Below the pieces are notes generated by a model. That model saw nothing but the letters and a program-made list of their open reading frames with translations, was not told the DNA's origin and made no database searches. A stretch of 64,000 bases of DNA from Lacinutrix sp. 5H-3-7-4 (GTDB taxonomy: Bacteria > Bacteroidota > Bacteroidia > Flavobacteriales > Flavobacteriaceae): positions 992,001 through 1,056,000 of the forward strand of contig NC_015638.1 of assembly GCF_000211855.2 (NCBI RefSeq), read 5' to 3'. A program made the position numbers and the translations under genes. Of this stretch, positions 36,025 to 43,962 are shown one piece after another (the first letter of the stretch is position 1; the number at the start of each line of letters is the position of its first letter).

Positions 36025-36381
36025 TTATTGAATATATTCTGTTTCTATAAAGTAATTAACTATAGCTTCTTTCATTAAAACACTTTGTTCTCCTGCTTTT
36101 AGGCTTGGTAACTGTTCTTTTACTTTGTAGTGTGGCCAGCCGTCTTTATCTACAAAATCGAATTCATAATAGCCGTAAGGTGTTAATAGTTTGCATATTG
36201 CTATATGCATTAAGTCTAATTTATGGTCTTTTTTAAATTTACGGTCTAGTTGCCCTAGTTCTTGCACACCTATAAGATAAATTATAGCGTCTAAATCTAG
36301 AGTTTCTCCATCTGCAAATTGGTTAGAGAGTTTTTCTACTACCAGGCTCCATCGTTCTTTTAATTCTTGATCTCTTGACAT
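36025..36381 (-). CDS. Conserved flavobacterial protein of unknown function
   Basis: The 118-residue protein is acidic and mostly helical, with no signal peptide. It contains LDLDAIIYLIGVQELGQ and the aromatic block YGYYEFDFVDKDGWPHYKV. I recognise it as a small conserved hypothetical of the family with no known role. It is divergent from cvpA and its stop lies directly beside the dispersed repeat. The start ATG at 36381 is the only good one. Confidence 0.75.
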   Translation of the reverse strand: MSRDQELKERWSLVVEKLSNQFADGETLDLDAIIYLIGVQELGQLDRKFKKDHKLDLMHIAICKLLTPYGYYEFDFVDKDGWPHYKVKEQLPSLKAGEQSVLMKEAIVNYFIETEYIQ

Positions 36382-36402
36382 GTGTAAGTTAAAAGTATAA
36401 AG

Positions 36403-36432
36403 TTTGAAAGTTGCAAAGTTAGTTTATATTTG
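36403..36432 (+). promoter_or_regulatory. Promoter of the cvpA-like gene
   Basis: TTTG at 36403-36406, 18 bp, TATATTTG at 36425-36432; the ATG is only 17 bp further, giving a very short leader. Confidence 0.65.
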
Positions 36433-36448
36433 TTGAAATTGTATTATT

Positions 36449-36979
36449 ATGGCTGTTATTGATATTGTTTTAGGTGCTTTGCTTTTGTTTGGCTTAGTTC
36501 GTGGTTTTTTAAAAGGTCTTTTTGTTGAAGTTGCTTCTTTGGTTGCTTTAGTTGCTGGTGTTTATGGTGCCATTCACTTTAGTTATTTTGTTGCTGAATT
36601 TCTTGAAGAAGGTACAGAATGGACAGAAAAAACAATTAATATTACTGCTTTTGCTATTACTTTTGTAATTATAATAGTTGTTATTTCTTTAGCTGGAAAA
36701 GCCCTTACTAAACTTGCAGATTTTGCTGCTTTAGGTATTTTAAATAAGCTTTTAGGTGGTGTTTTTGGTGCGCTTAAAATTGGGCTAATTTTAAGTATTT
36801 TATTAATTGTGTTTAATAAAATGAACAATACAATTACGTTTATAGATGAAGAGCATATTGAGGATTCTATACTTTATGAGCCTGTAAAATCTATTGCTCC
36901 TATATTATTCCCTAATATTATTAAGGCTGAAACTGAAGATTCTATAAATGAAGATTTAGAAACTGAAACTGAGGCATAA
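36449..36979 (+). CDS. cvpA: CvpA-family membrane protein
   Basis: The 176-residue protein has four hydrophobic helices (about residues 4-20, 23-45, 65-88 and 100-123) and the family opening IDIVLGALLLFGLVRGFLKGLFVEVASL. CvpA proteins affect colicin V export, purF expression or envelope stress in other bacteria; the molecular role is not settled. The C-terminal 40 residues are acidic and cytoplasmic. It is a single-gene unit with its own promoter and a terminator just downstream. Confidence 0.88.
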   Translation: MAVIDIVLGALLLFGLVRGFLKGLFVEVASLVALVAGVYGAIHFSYFVAEFLEEGTEWTEKTINITAFAITFVIIIVVISLAGKALTKLADFAALGILNKLLGGVFGALKIGLILSILLIVFNKMNNTITFIDEEHIEDSILYEPVKSIAPILFPNIIKAETEDSINEDLETETEA

Positions 36980-36982
36980 AAA

Positions 36983-37016
36983 AACCTGCACCGTTTTTAT
37001 TAAACAAATGCAGGTT
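36983..37016. terminator. Terminator between cvpA and the carbonic anhydrase gene
   Basis: AACCTGCA and TGCAGGTT enclose an 18-base loop. The minus strand reads into seven T, so it serves the carbonic anhydrase transcript best. Confidence 0.75.
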
Positions 37017-37036
37017 ATATTTTTAGTTTAATTTTA

Positions 37037-37666
37037 TTAAAGCATTTCTACTTTTCCAGATTGTAAACTGTAAACACCTCCTACAATTTTAATTTCGCCA
37101 TTATCTTCCATTTCTTTTAAGATTGGGCTTTTTTCTCTTATGCGGTTTATTGTTAATTGTACATTGTTTTCTACGGTTTTAGCTACAAATGCTTTATTTG
37201 ATGAGTTTGCTTCACCTTCAACTTCTTCTGCACTTTTATGTACTGCTGGTAAAATGTTGCTTAGTAAGTGTGTAATGTTTCCTAATTCTACACCATCGCA
37301 AGCTGCTTTTACTGCTCCACAAGCTTCATGCCCTAAAACTAGTACTAATTTACTTCCTGCTACTTTACATGAGTATTCTAAGCTTCCTAAAATGTCTGTG
37401 TTTTCAAAGTTTCCGGCTACTCTAGACACAAATATATCTCCTATTGCTTGGTCTAAAACTGTTTCTACCGGAACACGAGAATCTATACAAGAAAGTACTA
37501 CTGCTTTTGGGTGCTGACCTCCTGTAGTTTGTGATATTAATGCTGAGTTATCTACTGCTTGAGAATCTCCTGCTGTAAATCTCTTGTTTCCTTCTAATAA
37601 ATCTTGTAATACGTTATCTGGTGTTAATGTGTCTTGTACTTGTTTTGTTATTGCTGTATTTTTCAT
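37037..37666 (-). CDS. Beta-class carbonic anhydrase
   Basis: The 209-residue enzyme interconverts CO2 and bicarbonate. The zinc ligands of beta carbonic anhydrases are present: C60 with the dyad D62/R64 in SCIDSRVP, then H113 and C116 in LGHEACGAV. It is cytoplasmic, with no signal peptide. The gene is the last of a minus-strand set with two SulP transporters, so it likely handles imported bicarbonate for carboxylation reactions. Confidence 0.95.
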   Translation of the reverse strand: MKNTAITKQVQDTLTPDNVLQDLLEGNKRFTAGDSQAVDNSALISQTTGGQHPKAVVLSCIDSRVPVETVLDQAIGDIFVSRVAGNFENTDILGSLEYSCKVAGSKLVLVLGHEACGAVKAACDGVELGNITHLLSNILPAVHKSAEEVEGEANSSNKAFVAKTVENNVQLTINRIREKSPILKEMEDNGEIKIVGGVYSLQSGKVEML

Positions 37667-37682
37667 TTTAATTAATATTTTT

Positions 37683-37696
37683 CTTCCGCGAAAGCG
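37683..37696. repeat. Iterated palindrome variant
   Basis: CTTCCGCGAAAGCG lies between the SulP and carbonic anhydrase genes. It is an imperfect form of the CGCTTCCGCGGAAGCG palindrome found at 46715. Confidence 0.45.
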
Positions 37697-37720
37697 AAAA
37701 ATTGATTTAACTTATTTTTT

Positions 37721-39583
37721 TTAATATTTATCTTCTACATTGTTTTTAACCCAATGTAAGCAAGAATCAAAATCTTTAAATATATGTTTTGCTGGTACTA
37801 AATTTGGTATTATTTCTATTCGCTCCATCATATAGCGTGGTTGTTTTAGTAAATTTACAAAGAGTACATTCATGTTTTGCTTTTTTAAATCTACTATAAC
37901 ATCTTCCATTGCGTATAATCCTGATTGATCCATATACTGCATTCTGCCCAAGCGTATTACTACTGTTTTTGCTGTATTAGGTATTTGTTTAGATAATGCT
38001 TGAAACTCGCTTGTTGAGCCAAAAAACAATGGTCCTTTTACGTGTTTTATAAACACTTCTTCTTTTAGCCTTACTGGAAACCCAACTTCGTCTGCCCAAG
38101 CTTCTTCTTTAAGAGACTTAACATCGCTTCTTTTAGCTGTTAAATCTCCTATTTTTTTCATAAACAATAAAGATGCAATTACTAAACCAATACCAACGGC
38201 GTAAACTAAGTTCCAAAATGTTGATAATACTAATACAACTAGCATTACTAATACTTCTGAGCTTAATTTTATAGGCCCGATTTTCATATCTTTTGGTAAA
38301 ACAGGTATTGCTTTTAAGCCTTTATAATCCATAACACCAATACCAACTGTTATTAGAATTCCTGCTAATACTGCTGCTGGAATTTTTGATGCTATTGGAC
38401 CTAGAGCTAATAAAATTACTAATAGCATTACGCCTGCAATCATACCAGATAGTTTTGTTTTACCTCCAGCATTAATGTTTACAACGGTTCTAATAGTTGC
38501 TCCTGCTCCTGGAATGCCTCCAAAAATTGCTCCTATACTATTACCAATTCCTTGACCTACCAATTCTTTATTTGGTTTGTGTTTGGTTTTAGTCATATTA
38601 TCTGCAACTACACTTGTTAAAAGCGAATCTATAGCACCTAATAATGCTAATGTGATTGCTGTAAAAATATATGGTGTAATCGCTCCTAATGAAAAGCTTG
38701 TAAATATTTCTAAATTTGGAATTGGTAAACCTGATGGAATTTCTTCTATTGGTCTGTAATCTAATCCGAAACCAAAAGCTATACCAGATACTACAACTAA
38801 TGCGACCAAAGCACTTGGTATTTTTGTTGTTATACGTTTAAAGCCATACACTATAAAAATGGTTGATAGTGCTAAAATAAGCTCTAACCAGTTAATATTT
38901 TGTATTGCTCTTGGTAACGATTTTAGTGTTCCCATAACTCCAGATGTAGCAGATTTTGCAAGTGTTTGAGACTCTTTTGCTATATCTTCTTGAGTTAAGG
39001 CTTTTGCTCTTTTTATAGTTTCTTGAAAATCTTCTAACACTAAAATACCTTCTCCAGCTTCTTCTTTAAGTATATTCTCAAGAATAAGTTCTTGGGCTTG
39101 TGGTTTGAATTGGCTTACTAGTTCTACATCTTCTTTTGGGTAGTACCCAATAGCAGGTAAAATTTGTGTTACCAATATTATTACACCAATTGCCGTCATG
39201 AAACCAGAAACTACAGGATATGGTATGTATTTTATGTATTTACCAAAGCCTAATGCGCCAAGTCCAATTTGTATTAAACCTGCTAATAAAAAAACGGTTA
39301 ATATTGCTGGTAATGCTTTTTCCACACTACCGTCGTTTGCTGCAATTATTCCTGCAATTACAACCATACTTACCGCCGTCATTGGAGCAGTTGGACCAGA
39401 TATTTGTGTGTTTGTACCACCAAATAAAGCGGCAAAAAAGCTAATAAAAATAGCACCGTATAAACCTGCACTTGGTCCTAACCCAGAAGAAACTCCAAAG
39501 GCTAAAGCTAAAGGCAAGGCAACAATACCTGCTGTAATTCCGCCAAAAGCATCTCCTTTGAGGTTTGAAAAAAAGTTTTTCAT
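37721..39583 (-). CDS. SulP-family anion transporter with STAS domain (probable bicarbonate transporter)
   Basis: The 620-residue protein has the SulP membrane domain (about residues 10-470; GGITAGIVALPLALAFGVSSGLGPSAGLYGAI at the start and the GIPGAGATIRTVVNINAGGKTKLSG region) and a C-terminal STAS domain (about 505-615, VVIRLGRMQYMDQSGLYAMEDVI). An unusual insert of about 90 residues (roughly 150-230) sits between early helices. SulP proteins carry sulfate, bicarbonate or other anions. Bicarbonate is the best guess because the carbonic anhydrase gene follows 54 nt later. Confidence 0.88.
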   Translation of the reverse strand: MKNFFSNLKGDAFGGITAGIVALPLALAFGVSSGLGPSAGLYGAIFISFFAALFGGTNTQISGPTAPMTAVSMVVIAGIIAANDGSVEKALPAILTVFLLAGLIQIGLGALGFGKYIKYIPYPVVSGFMTAIGVIILVTQILPAIGYYPKEDVELVSQFKPQAQELILENILKEEAGEGILVLEDFQETIKRAKALTQEDIAKESQTLAKSATSGVMGTLKSLPRAIQNINWLELILALSTIFIVYGFKRITTKIPSALVALVVVSGIAFGFGLDYRPIEEIPSGLPIPNLEIFTSFSLGAITPYIFTAITLALLGAIDSLLTSVVADNMTKTKHKPNKELVGQGIGNSIGAIFGGIPGAGATIRTVVNINAGGKTKLSGMIAGVMLLVILLALGPIASKIPAAVLAGILITVGIGVMDYKGLKAIPVLPKDMKIGPIKLSSEVLVMLVVLVLSTFWNLVYAVGIGLVIASLLFMKKIGDLTAKRSDVKSLKEEAWADEVGFPVRLKEEVFIKHVKGPLFFGSTSEFQALSKQIPNTAKTVVIRLGRMQYMDQSGLYAMEDVIVDLKKQNMNVLFVNLLKQPRYMMERIEIIPNLVPAKHIFKDFDSCLHWVKNNVEDKY

Positions 39584-39663
39584 TTTTATTTAAGGTTAGG
39601 TTTCTAAAGTTACTTTTAATATACTTATTTTAAAAGTATTATCTATTAATATAATATTATTTA

Positions 39664-40329
39664 TTAAAAGTTAACAAAGGCTATTAGGTTTATTTGATCT
39701 CTTCCTGATGTTTCAAAAAATTGATTCATATAACCTAATTCTAATTTTAAAGATTTTGAAAATTTATAGCCTAAACCACCATACAATCTATTTCTATCGA
39801 AAACAGAAGATTCTGTATTTAAAAAGATTTCGTTATATGCTGAAAGGTATAATGGGTTGTTGCCATCTTCTTTATATTGTAATGGAATATTTATCCCTAA
39901 AAAATACCTGAAACGCATTTTAAAATCGTCTTCTACAAAACGTTGTTCAAAACGGTAACGATGGCTTAAACCTACTTTTCCTACTTTTTGTTTGGTTGTA
40001 AATTGTTGAAAAATTCTGTGTTCATTTACAGAAACTTTCTCGTTAGTATCACCTACATAATTTTCAGATAAAATATAACCATAGCCCAATAAAATATTGT
40101 TGTTATTTTCGGTTAAATTATAACCTAATCCGGTTCTTAATAACAACTGTTCTAAGTCTCCAACAGCATCGTAATTTCTGTATTGTATTTCGTTATGGAT
40201 ATTCCATTTACTATTAAGCTTTTTATTTCCTATATAAATAAGCCAATTACCTAAATTACTATCTTGAGCTGTTGATAAAAATGGCACAAATAGAACAGCT
40301 AATAGTACTATGGTTAATTTGTTTTTCAT
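39664..40329 (-). CDS. DUF2490 outer-membrane protein
   Basis: The 221-residue protein has a signal peptide (cleavage near LSTAQ) and a DUF2490 barrel: the opening GNWLIYIGNKKLNSKWNIHNEIQYRNY, amphipathic strands throughout and a final aromatic residue (AFVNF). The function of the family is unknown. It lies in the carbon module, 14 nt after the universal stress protein gene and 80 nt before the SulP gene, and might form an outer-membrane path for the same ions; that is speculation. Confidence 0.85.
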   Translation of the reverse strand: MKNKLTIVLLAVLFVPFLSTAQDSNLGNWLIYIGNKKLNSKWNIHNEIQYRNYDAVGDLEQLLLRTGLGYNLTENNNNILLGYGYILSENYVGDTNEKVSVNEHRIFQQFTTKQKVGKVGLSHRYRFEQRFVEDDFKMRFRYFLGINIPLQYKEDGNNPLYLSAYNEIFLNTESSVFDRNRLYGGLGYKFSKSLKLELGYMNQFFETSGRDQINLIAFVNF

Positions 40330-40343
40330 CTATTTTAATTTAT

Positions 40344-41159
40344 TTAATTTCTTGAATCTGCAAATAATAAAGGAACTTCTATTTTATCTATTAGGTTTTT
40401 TATGTCCTTTTTTGCTAATACAGTTTTTTCCTTTTTGCTAGTTTGTTCTCTATTGACACAAAATAGATTTATATTATTTTGAACAATATAGTTTGACAAG
40501 TTTTTTATAGCGTTTTCGTTTTGATTTAAAACTAATGGTGTACCGTCACTATTAACAAGAGGTTCTGGTTCTATAGAGCCATTACTGTTTTTAATAAACG
40601 TAAACGATTTTATTTTTTGTGTTGTATGTTCCTGTAAAATACTTGGGTACAACACATTTTTATTTTCGTTATTAGCATTTAAAACACCTATTGTCAACTC
40701 TTTACTAGTCTCTAAAACATTGTTTTTAGGAGCTATCATTACTAAACCTTTAAATGTATTTATAATATGGTTTGTAATTTTATCTCCAATAAAATTTACT
40801 GCTTTAGCTTTCCTTTTTCCTAAAACAATTGTGTCTGGTTTAATTTCCTCTATGTGTCTAGTAATCTCATTTTTCACATTTCCATAACTAAAATTATAAT
40901 TAATAGTAATGTTGTGTTTTTTTGAAATAGACTCGATAGCATTTTTTATTTCAGATTCAACTAAAGTATAATCTTCGTTAATTCCACGAATAGCAGATAA
41001 TTGGTTATCTACATTTACAACCTCGGTTGGTTTCTTTACATAAAAAAGGGTAATCTCACCTTTTATAATATTAGCTAAAGCTATAGTGCTTTTTAAGGTA
41101 CTTTCGATGTTTTTTTTAACATCGATAAGTACCAAAATTTTGTTTTTGTTATTTTTCAT
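40344..41159 (-). CDS. Universal stress protein (tandem UspA domains)
   Basis: The 271-residue protein has an N-terminal UspA domain (about residues 6-142, ILVLIDVKKNIEST to DTIVLGKRKAKAVNFIGDKITNHIIN) and a second, more diverged Usp-like half (about 148-270). The ATP-binding glycine pattern G-x2-G-x9-G is only partly kept in the first half, so nucleotide binding is uncertain. It starts 6 nt after the second SulP gene, so the two are certainly co-transcribed; it may regulate the transporter, as Usp proteins do for some other carriers. Confidence 0.85.
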   Translation of the reverse strand: MKNNKNKILVLIDVKKNIESTLKSTIALANIIKGEITLFYVKKPTEVVNVDNQLSAIRGINEDYTLVESEIKNAIESISKKHNITINYNFSYGNVKNEITRHIEEIKPDTIVLGKRKAKAVNFIGDKITNHIINTFKGLVMIAPKNNVLETSKELTIGVLNANNENKNVLYPSILQEHTTQKIKSFTFIKNSNGSIEPEPLVNSDGTPLVLNQNENAIKNLSNYIVQNNINLFCVNREQTSKKEKTVLAKKDIKNLIDKIEVPLLFADSRN

Positions 41160-41165
41160 AACATT

Positions 41166-42758
41166 TTAGCTTAAACTAATACTAGACTTTGGTCTTAGCT
41201 GGAAGAATTCTATAAAACTTGGTGGATTTTCTACAATACCACGTTTAGAAATTAATTTAATATCGATATTTCTTTCTTTTGCTTTAAAAGCAAAATCTTC
41301 TAATATTTCTACTATATCGTAATCTAGGTATCTTGTTTTTGTAACATCAAATTCTAAATATGTATCTCTTGGTAAGCTGTCTAATTCTTTTAAAATTGCA
41401 CCTTTGTTAAAGAATGTTACTTCTTCGGCTAATTCCATTTTTATTCTATTTTTTCCATTGCTTTTGTCCTCAATATGAAGAAAGTGAGAGTTCTGGTAAC
41501 TTTTTAATAAAATAACCACGATACCAACTGCTAAACCTAAACCAATACCTACTAATAAATCTGTAAAAACAATTCCTGCTACAGTAACAAAAAATGGTAC
41601 AGATTGTTTCCATCCTAATTTGTACATTTTCATAAATAATGCTGGTTTTGCTAATTTATATCCTACAATTAATAAAATTGCAGCCAATACAGATAAAGGA
41701 ATTTTATTTAGTAATGTTGGAATTAAGATTACTGATATTAATAATAAAAAACCATGAATAATAGTAGATAATTTACTCTTTCCTCCTGATTGGATATTAG
41801 CAGAACTTCTTACAATTACTTGTGTTATTGGAAGTCCACCAACTAATCCAGATAGTATATTACCTGCTCCTTGTGCTAATAACTCTCTATTTGTTGGTGT
41901 TACGTTTTTATCTGGATCTAACTTATCTGTCGCTTCTACACATAATAACGTTTCTAAACTTGCTACAAGTGCAATTGTGAATGCTATAACCCAAACTTCT
42001 GGATTTGTTATTGCTGAAAAATTAGGGAAGCTAAATTGCCCAATAAAAGAATCTAAACTATCTGGAACAGGTACGCTTACTAAATGAGAATCTGCAATAG
42101 CAAGAGTTTCGCTCGATTGTGTGATAACGTAAAAAACAATACCAACTACAACAGCTACTAATGGTCCTTGAATAATCTCAAAAATCTTTCCTTTTTTAAC
42201 TAATACATTGCTCCATAATAGTAAAATACCTAAGGCTATAAAGCCTACTACCATTGAGCCTATAATTAGGTTATCGAAAATATTAAATAATGCAGAAAAT
42301 GTATTCTCTCCTGAAGCTTCTACGAAGCTATCTGCTCCTTCTGGTTCTGCATCGTAACCAAAAAAGTGTGGAATTTGCTTTAAAATAATAATAATTCCAA
42401 TACCGGTAAGCATTCCTTTAATTACTGAAGAGGGAAAATAATACCCAATAATTCCAGCTTTTAATACTCCAAAAAGCAATTGAATTGCTCCTCCTAATAC
42501 TACAGCAACTAAAAAGTTTTCATAACCACCTAAAGTTCCTATGGCTGTTAATACAATAGCTGCTAAACCTGCTGCAGGTCCGCTAACTCCAATTTTAGAA
42601 CCACTTAAGGCTCCAACTACAATTCCTCCAATAATTCCTGCTATTAATCCTGAAAAAAGTGGCGCTCCACTTGCTAATGCGATACCTAAACATAAAGGTA
42701 AGGCAACGAAAAATACTACGACACTTGCAGGCAAGTCGCTTTTTAATGTTTTAAACAT
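41166..42758 (-). CDS. Second SulP-family transporter with STAS domain
   Basis: The 530-residue protein has the SulP membrane core (about residues 8-425; DLPASVVVFFVALPLCLGIALASGAPLFSG at the start) and a short STAS domain (about 435-525, YLEFDVTKTRYLDYDIVEILEDF). It is only distantly similar to the other SulP here and lacks its long insert. Such compact SulP proteins beside carbonic anhydrase are proposed bicarbonate importers in marine flavobacteria. A perfect palindrome sits 18 bp before the start codon. Confidence 0.88.
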   Translation of the reverse strand: MFKTLKSDLPASVVVFFVALPLCLGIALASGAPLFSGLIAGIIGGIVVGALSGSKIGVSGPAAGLAAIVLTAIGTLGGYENFLVAVVLGGAIQLLFGVLKAGIIGYYFPSSVIKGMLTGIGIIIILKQIPHFFGYDAEPEGADSFVEASGENTFSALFNIFDNLIIGSMVVGFIALGILLLWSNVLVKKGKIFEIIQGPLVAVVVGIVFYVITQSSETLAIADSHLVSVPVPDSLDSFIGQFSFPNFSAITNPEVWVIAFTIALVASLETLLCVEATDKLDPDKNVTPTNRELLAQGAGNILSGLVGGLPITQVIVRSSANIQSGGKSKLSTIIHGFLLLISVILIPTLLNKIPLSVLAAILLIVGYKLAKPALFMKMYKLGWKQSVPFFVTVAGIVFTDLLVGIGLGLAVGIVVILLKSYQNSHFLHIEDKSNGKNRIKMELAEEVTFFNKGAILKELDSLPRDTYLEFDVTKTRYLDYDIVEILEDFAFKAKERNIDIKLISKRGIVENPPSFIEFFQLRPKSSISLS

Positions 42759-42776
42759 TTTTTTAATTGATTTTTT

Positions 42777-42799
42777 ACTATTGAAAGTATTTCAATAGT
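42777..42799 (-). promoter_or_regulatory. Palindromic operator-like site before the SulP-Usp genes
   Basis: ACTATTGAAA-N3-TTTCAATAGT is a perfect 10-3-10 palindrome ending 18 bp before the SulP ATG. No T-run follows on the minus strand, which argues against a terminator and for a protein-binding site or leader hairpin. Confidence 0.6.
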
Positions 42800-42849
42800 G
42801 TTTACTAAATAATAATTTTATGGGACTATAAAGTCTAACGAATTAATAC

Positions 42850-43131
42850 TTAGATAAAATCGGGTGGTGGAAATATGAGATTTAAATGTGGTTTAGGATA
42901 GTTTTTGTAGTAATACCCTAAGTTTTCATTTTGTAAAGAGTTAAAAAAAGAACTGTTATCTTCATTTGTTTTGGTAAAGATTAACTTAATACAAGCGTGT
43001 TCTTCTTCTTCTTCAGAAAGACTATAGAAAACAGAAACATCTGCAGTGTCATCAATAATTGTAATTATTGATGGAGCTGTTATAATTGCTAAAAACAGCA
43101 CTGTAAAAAATATAGATATATTTATTTTCAA
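42850..43131 (-). CDS. Small secreted or membrane protein with TTG start
   Basis: The 93-residue frame has an N-terminal hydrophobic segment (about residues 5-27), a run of five glutamates (SEEEEEHA) and the ending YPKPHLNLIFPPPDFI, which I recognise as a conserved tail in flavobacterial small proteins. It contains no ATG at all; an in-frame stop lies three codons before the TTG at 43131, so TTG is the only reasonable start. A perfect -7 element (TATATTTG, 43152-43159 minus strand) is placed correctly upstream. It sits between batE and the carbon module; its function is unknown. Confidence 0.7.
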   Translation of the reverse strand: MKINISIFFTVLFLAIITAPSIITIIDDTADVSVFYSLSEEEEEHACIKLIFTKTNEDNSSFFNSLQNENLGYYYKNYPKPHLNLIFPPPDFI

Positions 43132-43151
43132 ACTTTCTTAAAATTGAAAAG

Positions 43152-43192
43152 CAAATATAAATCTTGATTCTTAAATAATAGTTAAACTATTA
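43152..43192 (-). promoter_or_regulatory. Promoter with palindrome for the TTG-start gene
   Basis: The -7 element TATATTTG (43152-43159) lies 17 bp downstream of the perfect palindrome TAATAGTTTAACTATTA (43176-43192), which covers the -33 position and the last bases of batE. It may act as operator or as a weak batE terminator. Confidence 0.5.
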
Positions 43193-43948
43193 ATAAAAAA
43201 TGTCTAATAATTTTATATCGCTATTTGGAATCCAACCTGTTTTACCATCACTAAGTTTTATTTTTTTCCAATTGTTTACTGTATCAAGTACCTGCACTTT
43301 AGTTCCTTCATGCAAAACAAAAGCTTCGTCACTTCTTAAATTAGGCTCGCTTTTTACTTGTGCTTCTTGTGCAAAAACTATTGCAGGATTATTTTGTCTA
43401 GTTAAATTGTAATTATAAAAGGTAAAGGCTAATGCTATAAAGGCTAAAAATATACTTAATGTACTACTTATAAAAAGCAAACGTTTTTTTCCTGTTGTAT
43501 ATGTAAAATAGTATGCTAAATACAATAATACAAATAACACTACCAAACCTATAGATACTTTTGCCCAAGCATCAAAAGACATAATATTTGCAAAGTTTTT
43601 TACAAATTTAGATAAGCCAACTTCTGGTAAATTATGTATAGCATCTACACGCATGTTGTTAGCAAACGACAAATTATTTTTTATATCCTTGTCGTTTGGT
43701 TTTAAAGCTAAAGCTTTTTCATAATAATATACACTTGGTGCTATATGATTTAATTTATAATGCGCATTTGCTATATTAAAATAAAGCTCTGCCGAGTGTT
43801 CGTTAGTTTTTAAAATAGCTTGATACCTACTTAAAGCTTCGGCATATTTACCTTGATTATATAATGTATTACCTTGCTCAAAATATTTTTCATTTTGTGC
43901 AGATACGCTTCCTAAGAAGAATAAAAATATGTAGAGTAAGTATTTCAT
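43190..43948 (-). CDS. batE: BatE: TPR-SH3 membrane protein of the Bat operon
   Basis: The 252-residue protein has a signal peptide (cleavage near VSAQ), two to three TPR repeats (about residues 22-95), two membrane helices (about 128-148 and 157-177) and a C-terminal SH3 domain (about 190-250, VKSEPNLRSDEAFVLHEGTKVQVLD to GKTGWIPNSDIKLL). This is the classic BatE layout. Bat proteins were named for aerotolerance in Bacteroides; in related bacteria they are linked to envelope stress. It is the last gene of the operon, 14 nt after batD. Confidence 0.88.
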   Translation of the reverse strand: MKYLLYIFLFFLGSVSAQNEKYFEQGNTLYNQGKYAEALSRYQAILKTNEHSAELYFNIANAHYKLNHIAPSVYYYEKALALKPNDKDIKNNLSFANNMRVDAIHNLPEVGLSKFVKNFANIMSFDAWAKVSIGLVVLFVLLYLAYYFTYTTGKKRLLFISSTLSIFLAFIALAFTFYNYNLTRQNNPAIVFAQEAQVKSEPNLRSDEAFVLHEGTKVQVLDTVNNWKKIKLSDGKTGWIPNSDIKLLDIFY

Positions 43949-43962
43949 TTTTTATTTAAAAC

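Noticed and set aside
39198-39593. Plus-strand proline/alanine-rich frame opposite the SulP gene
   Set aside because: Shadow of a hydrophobic membrane protein read in antisense; no family features.
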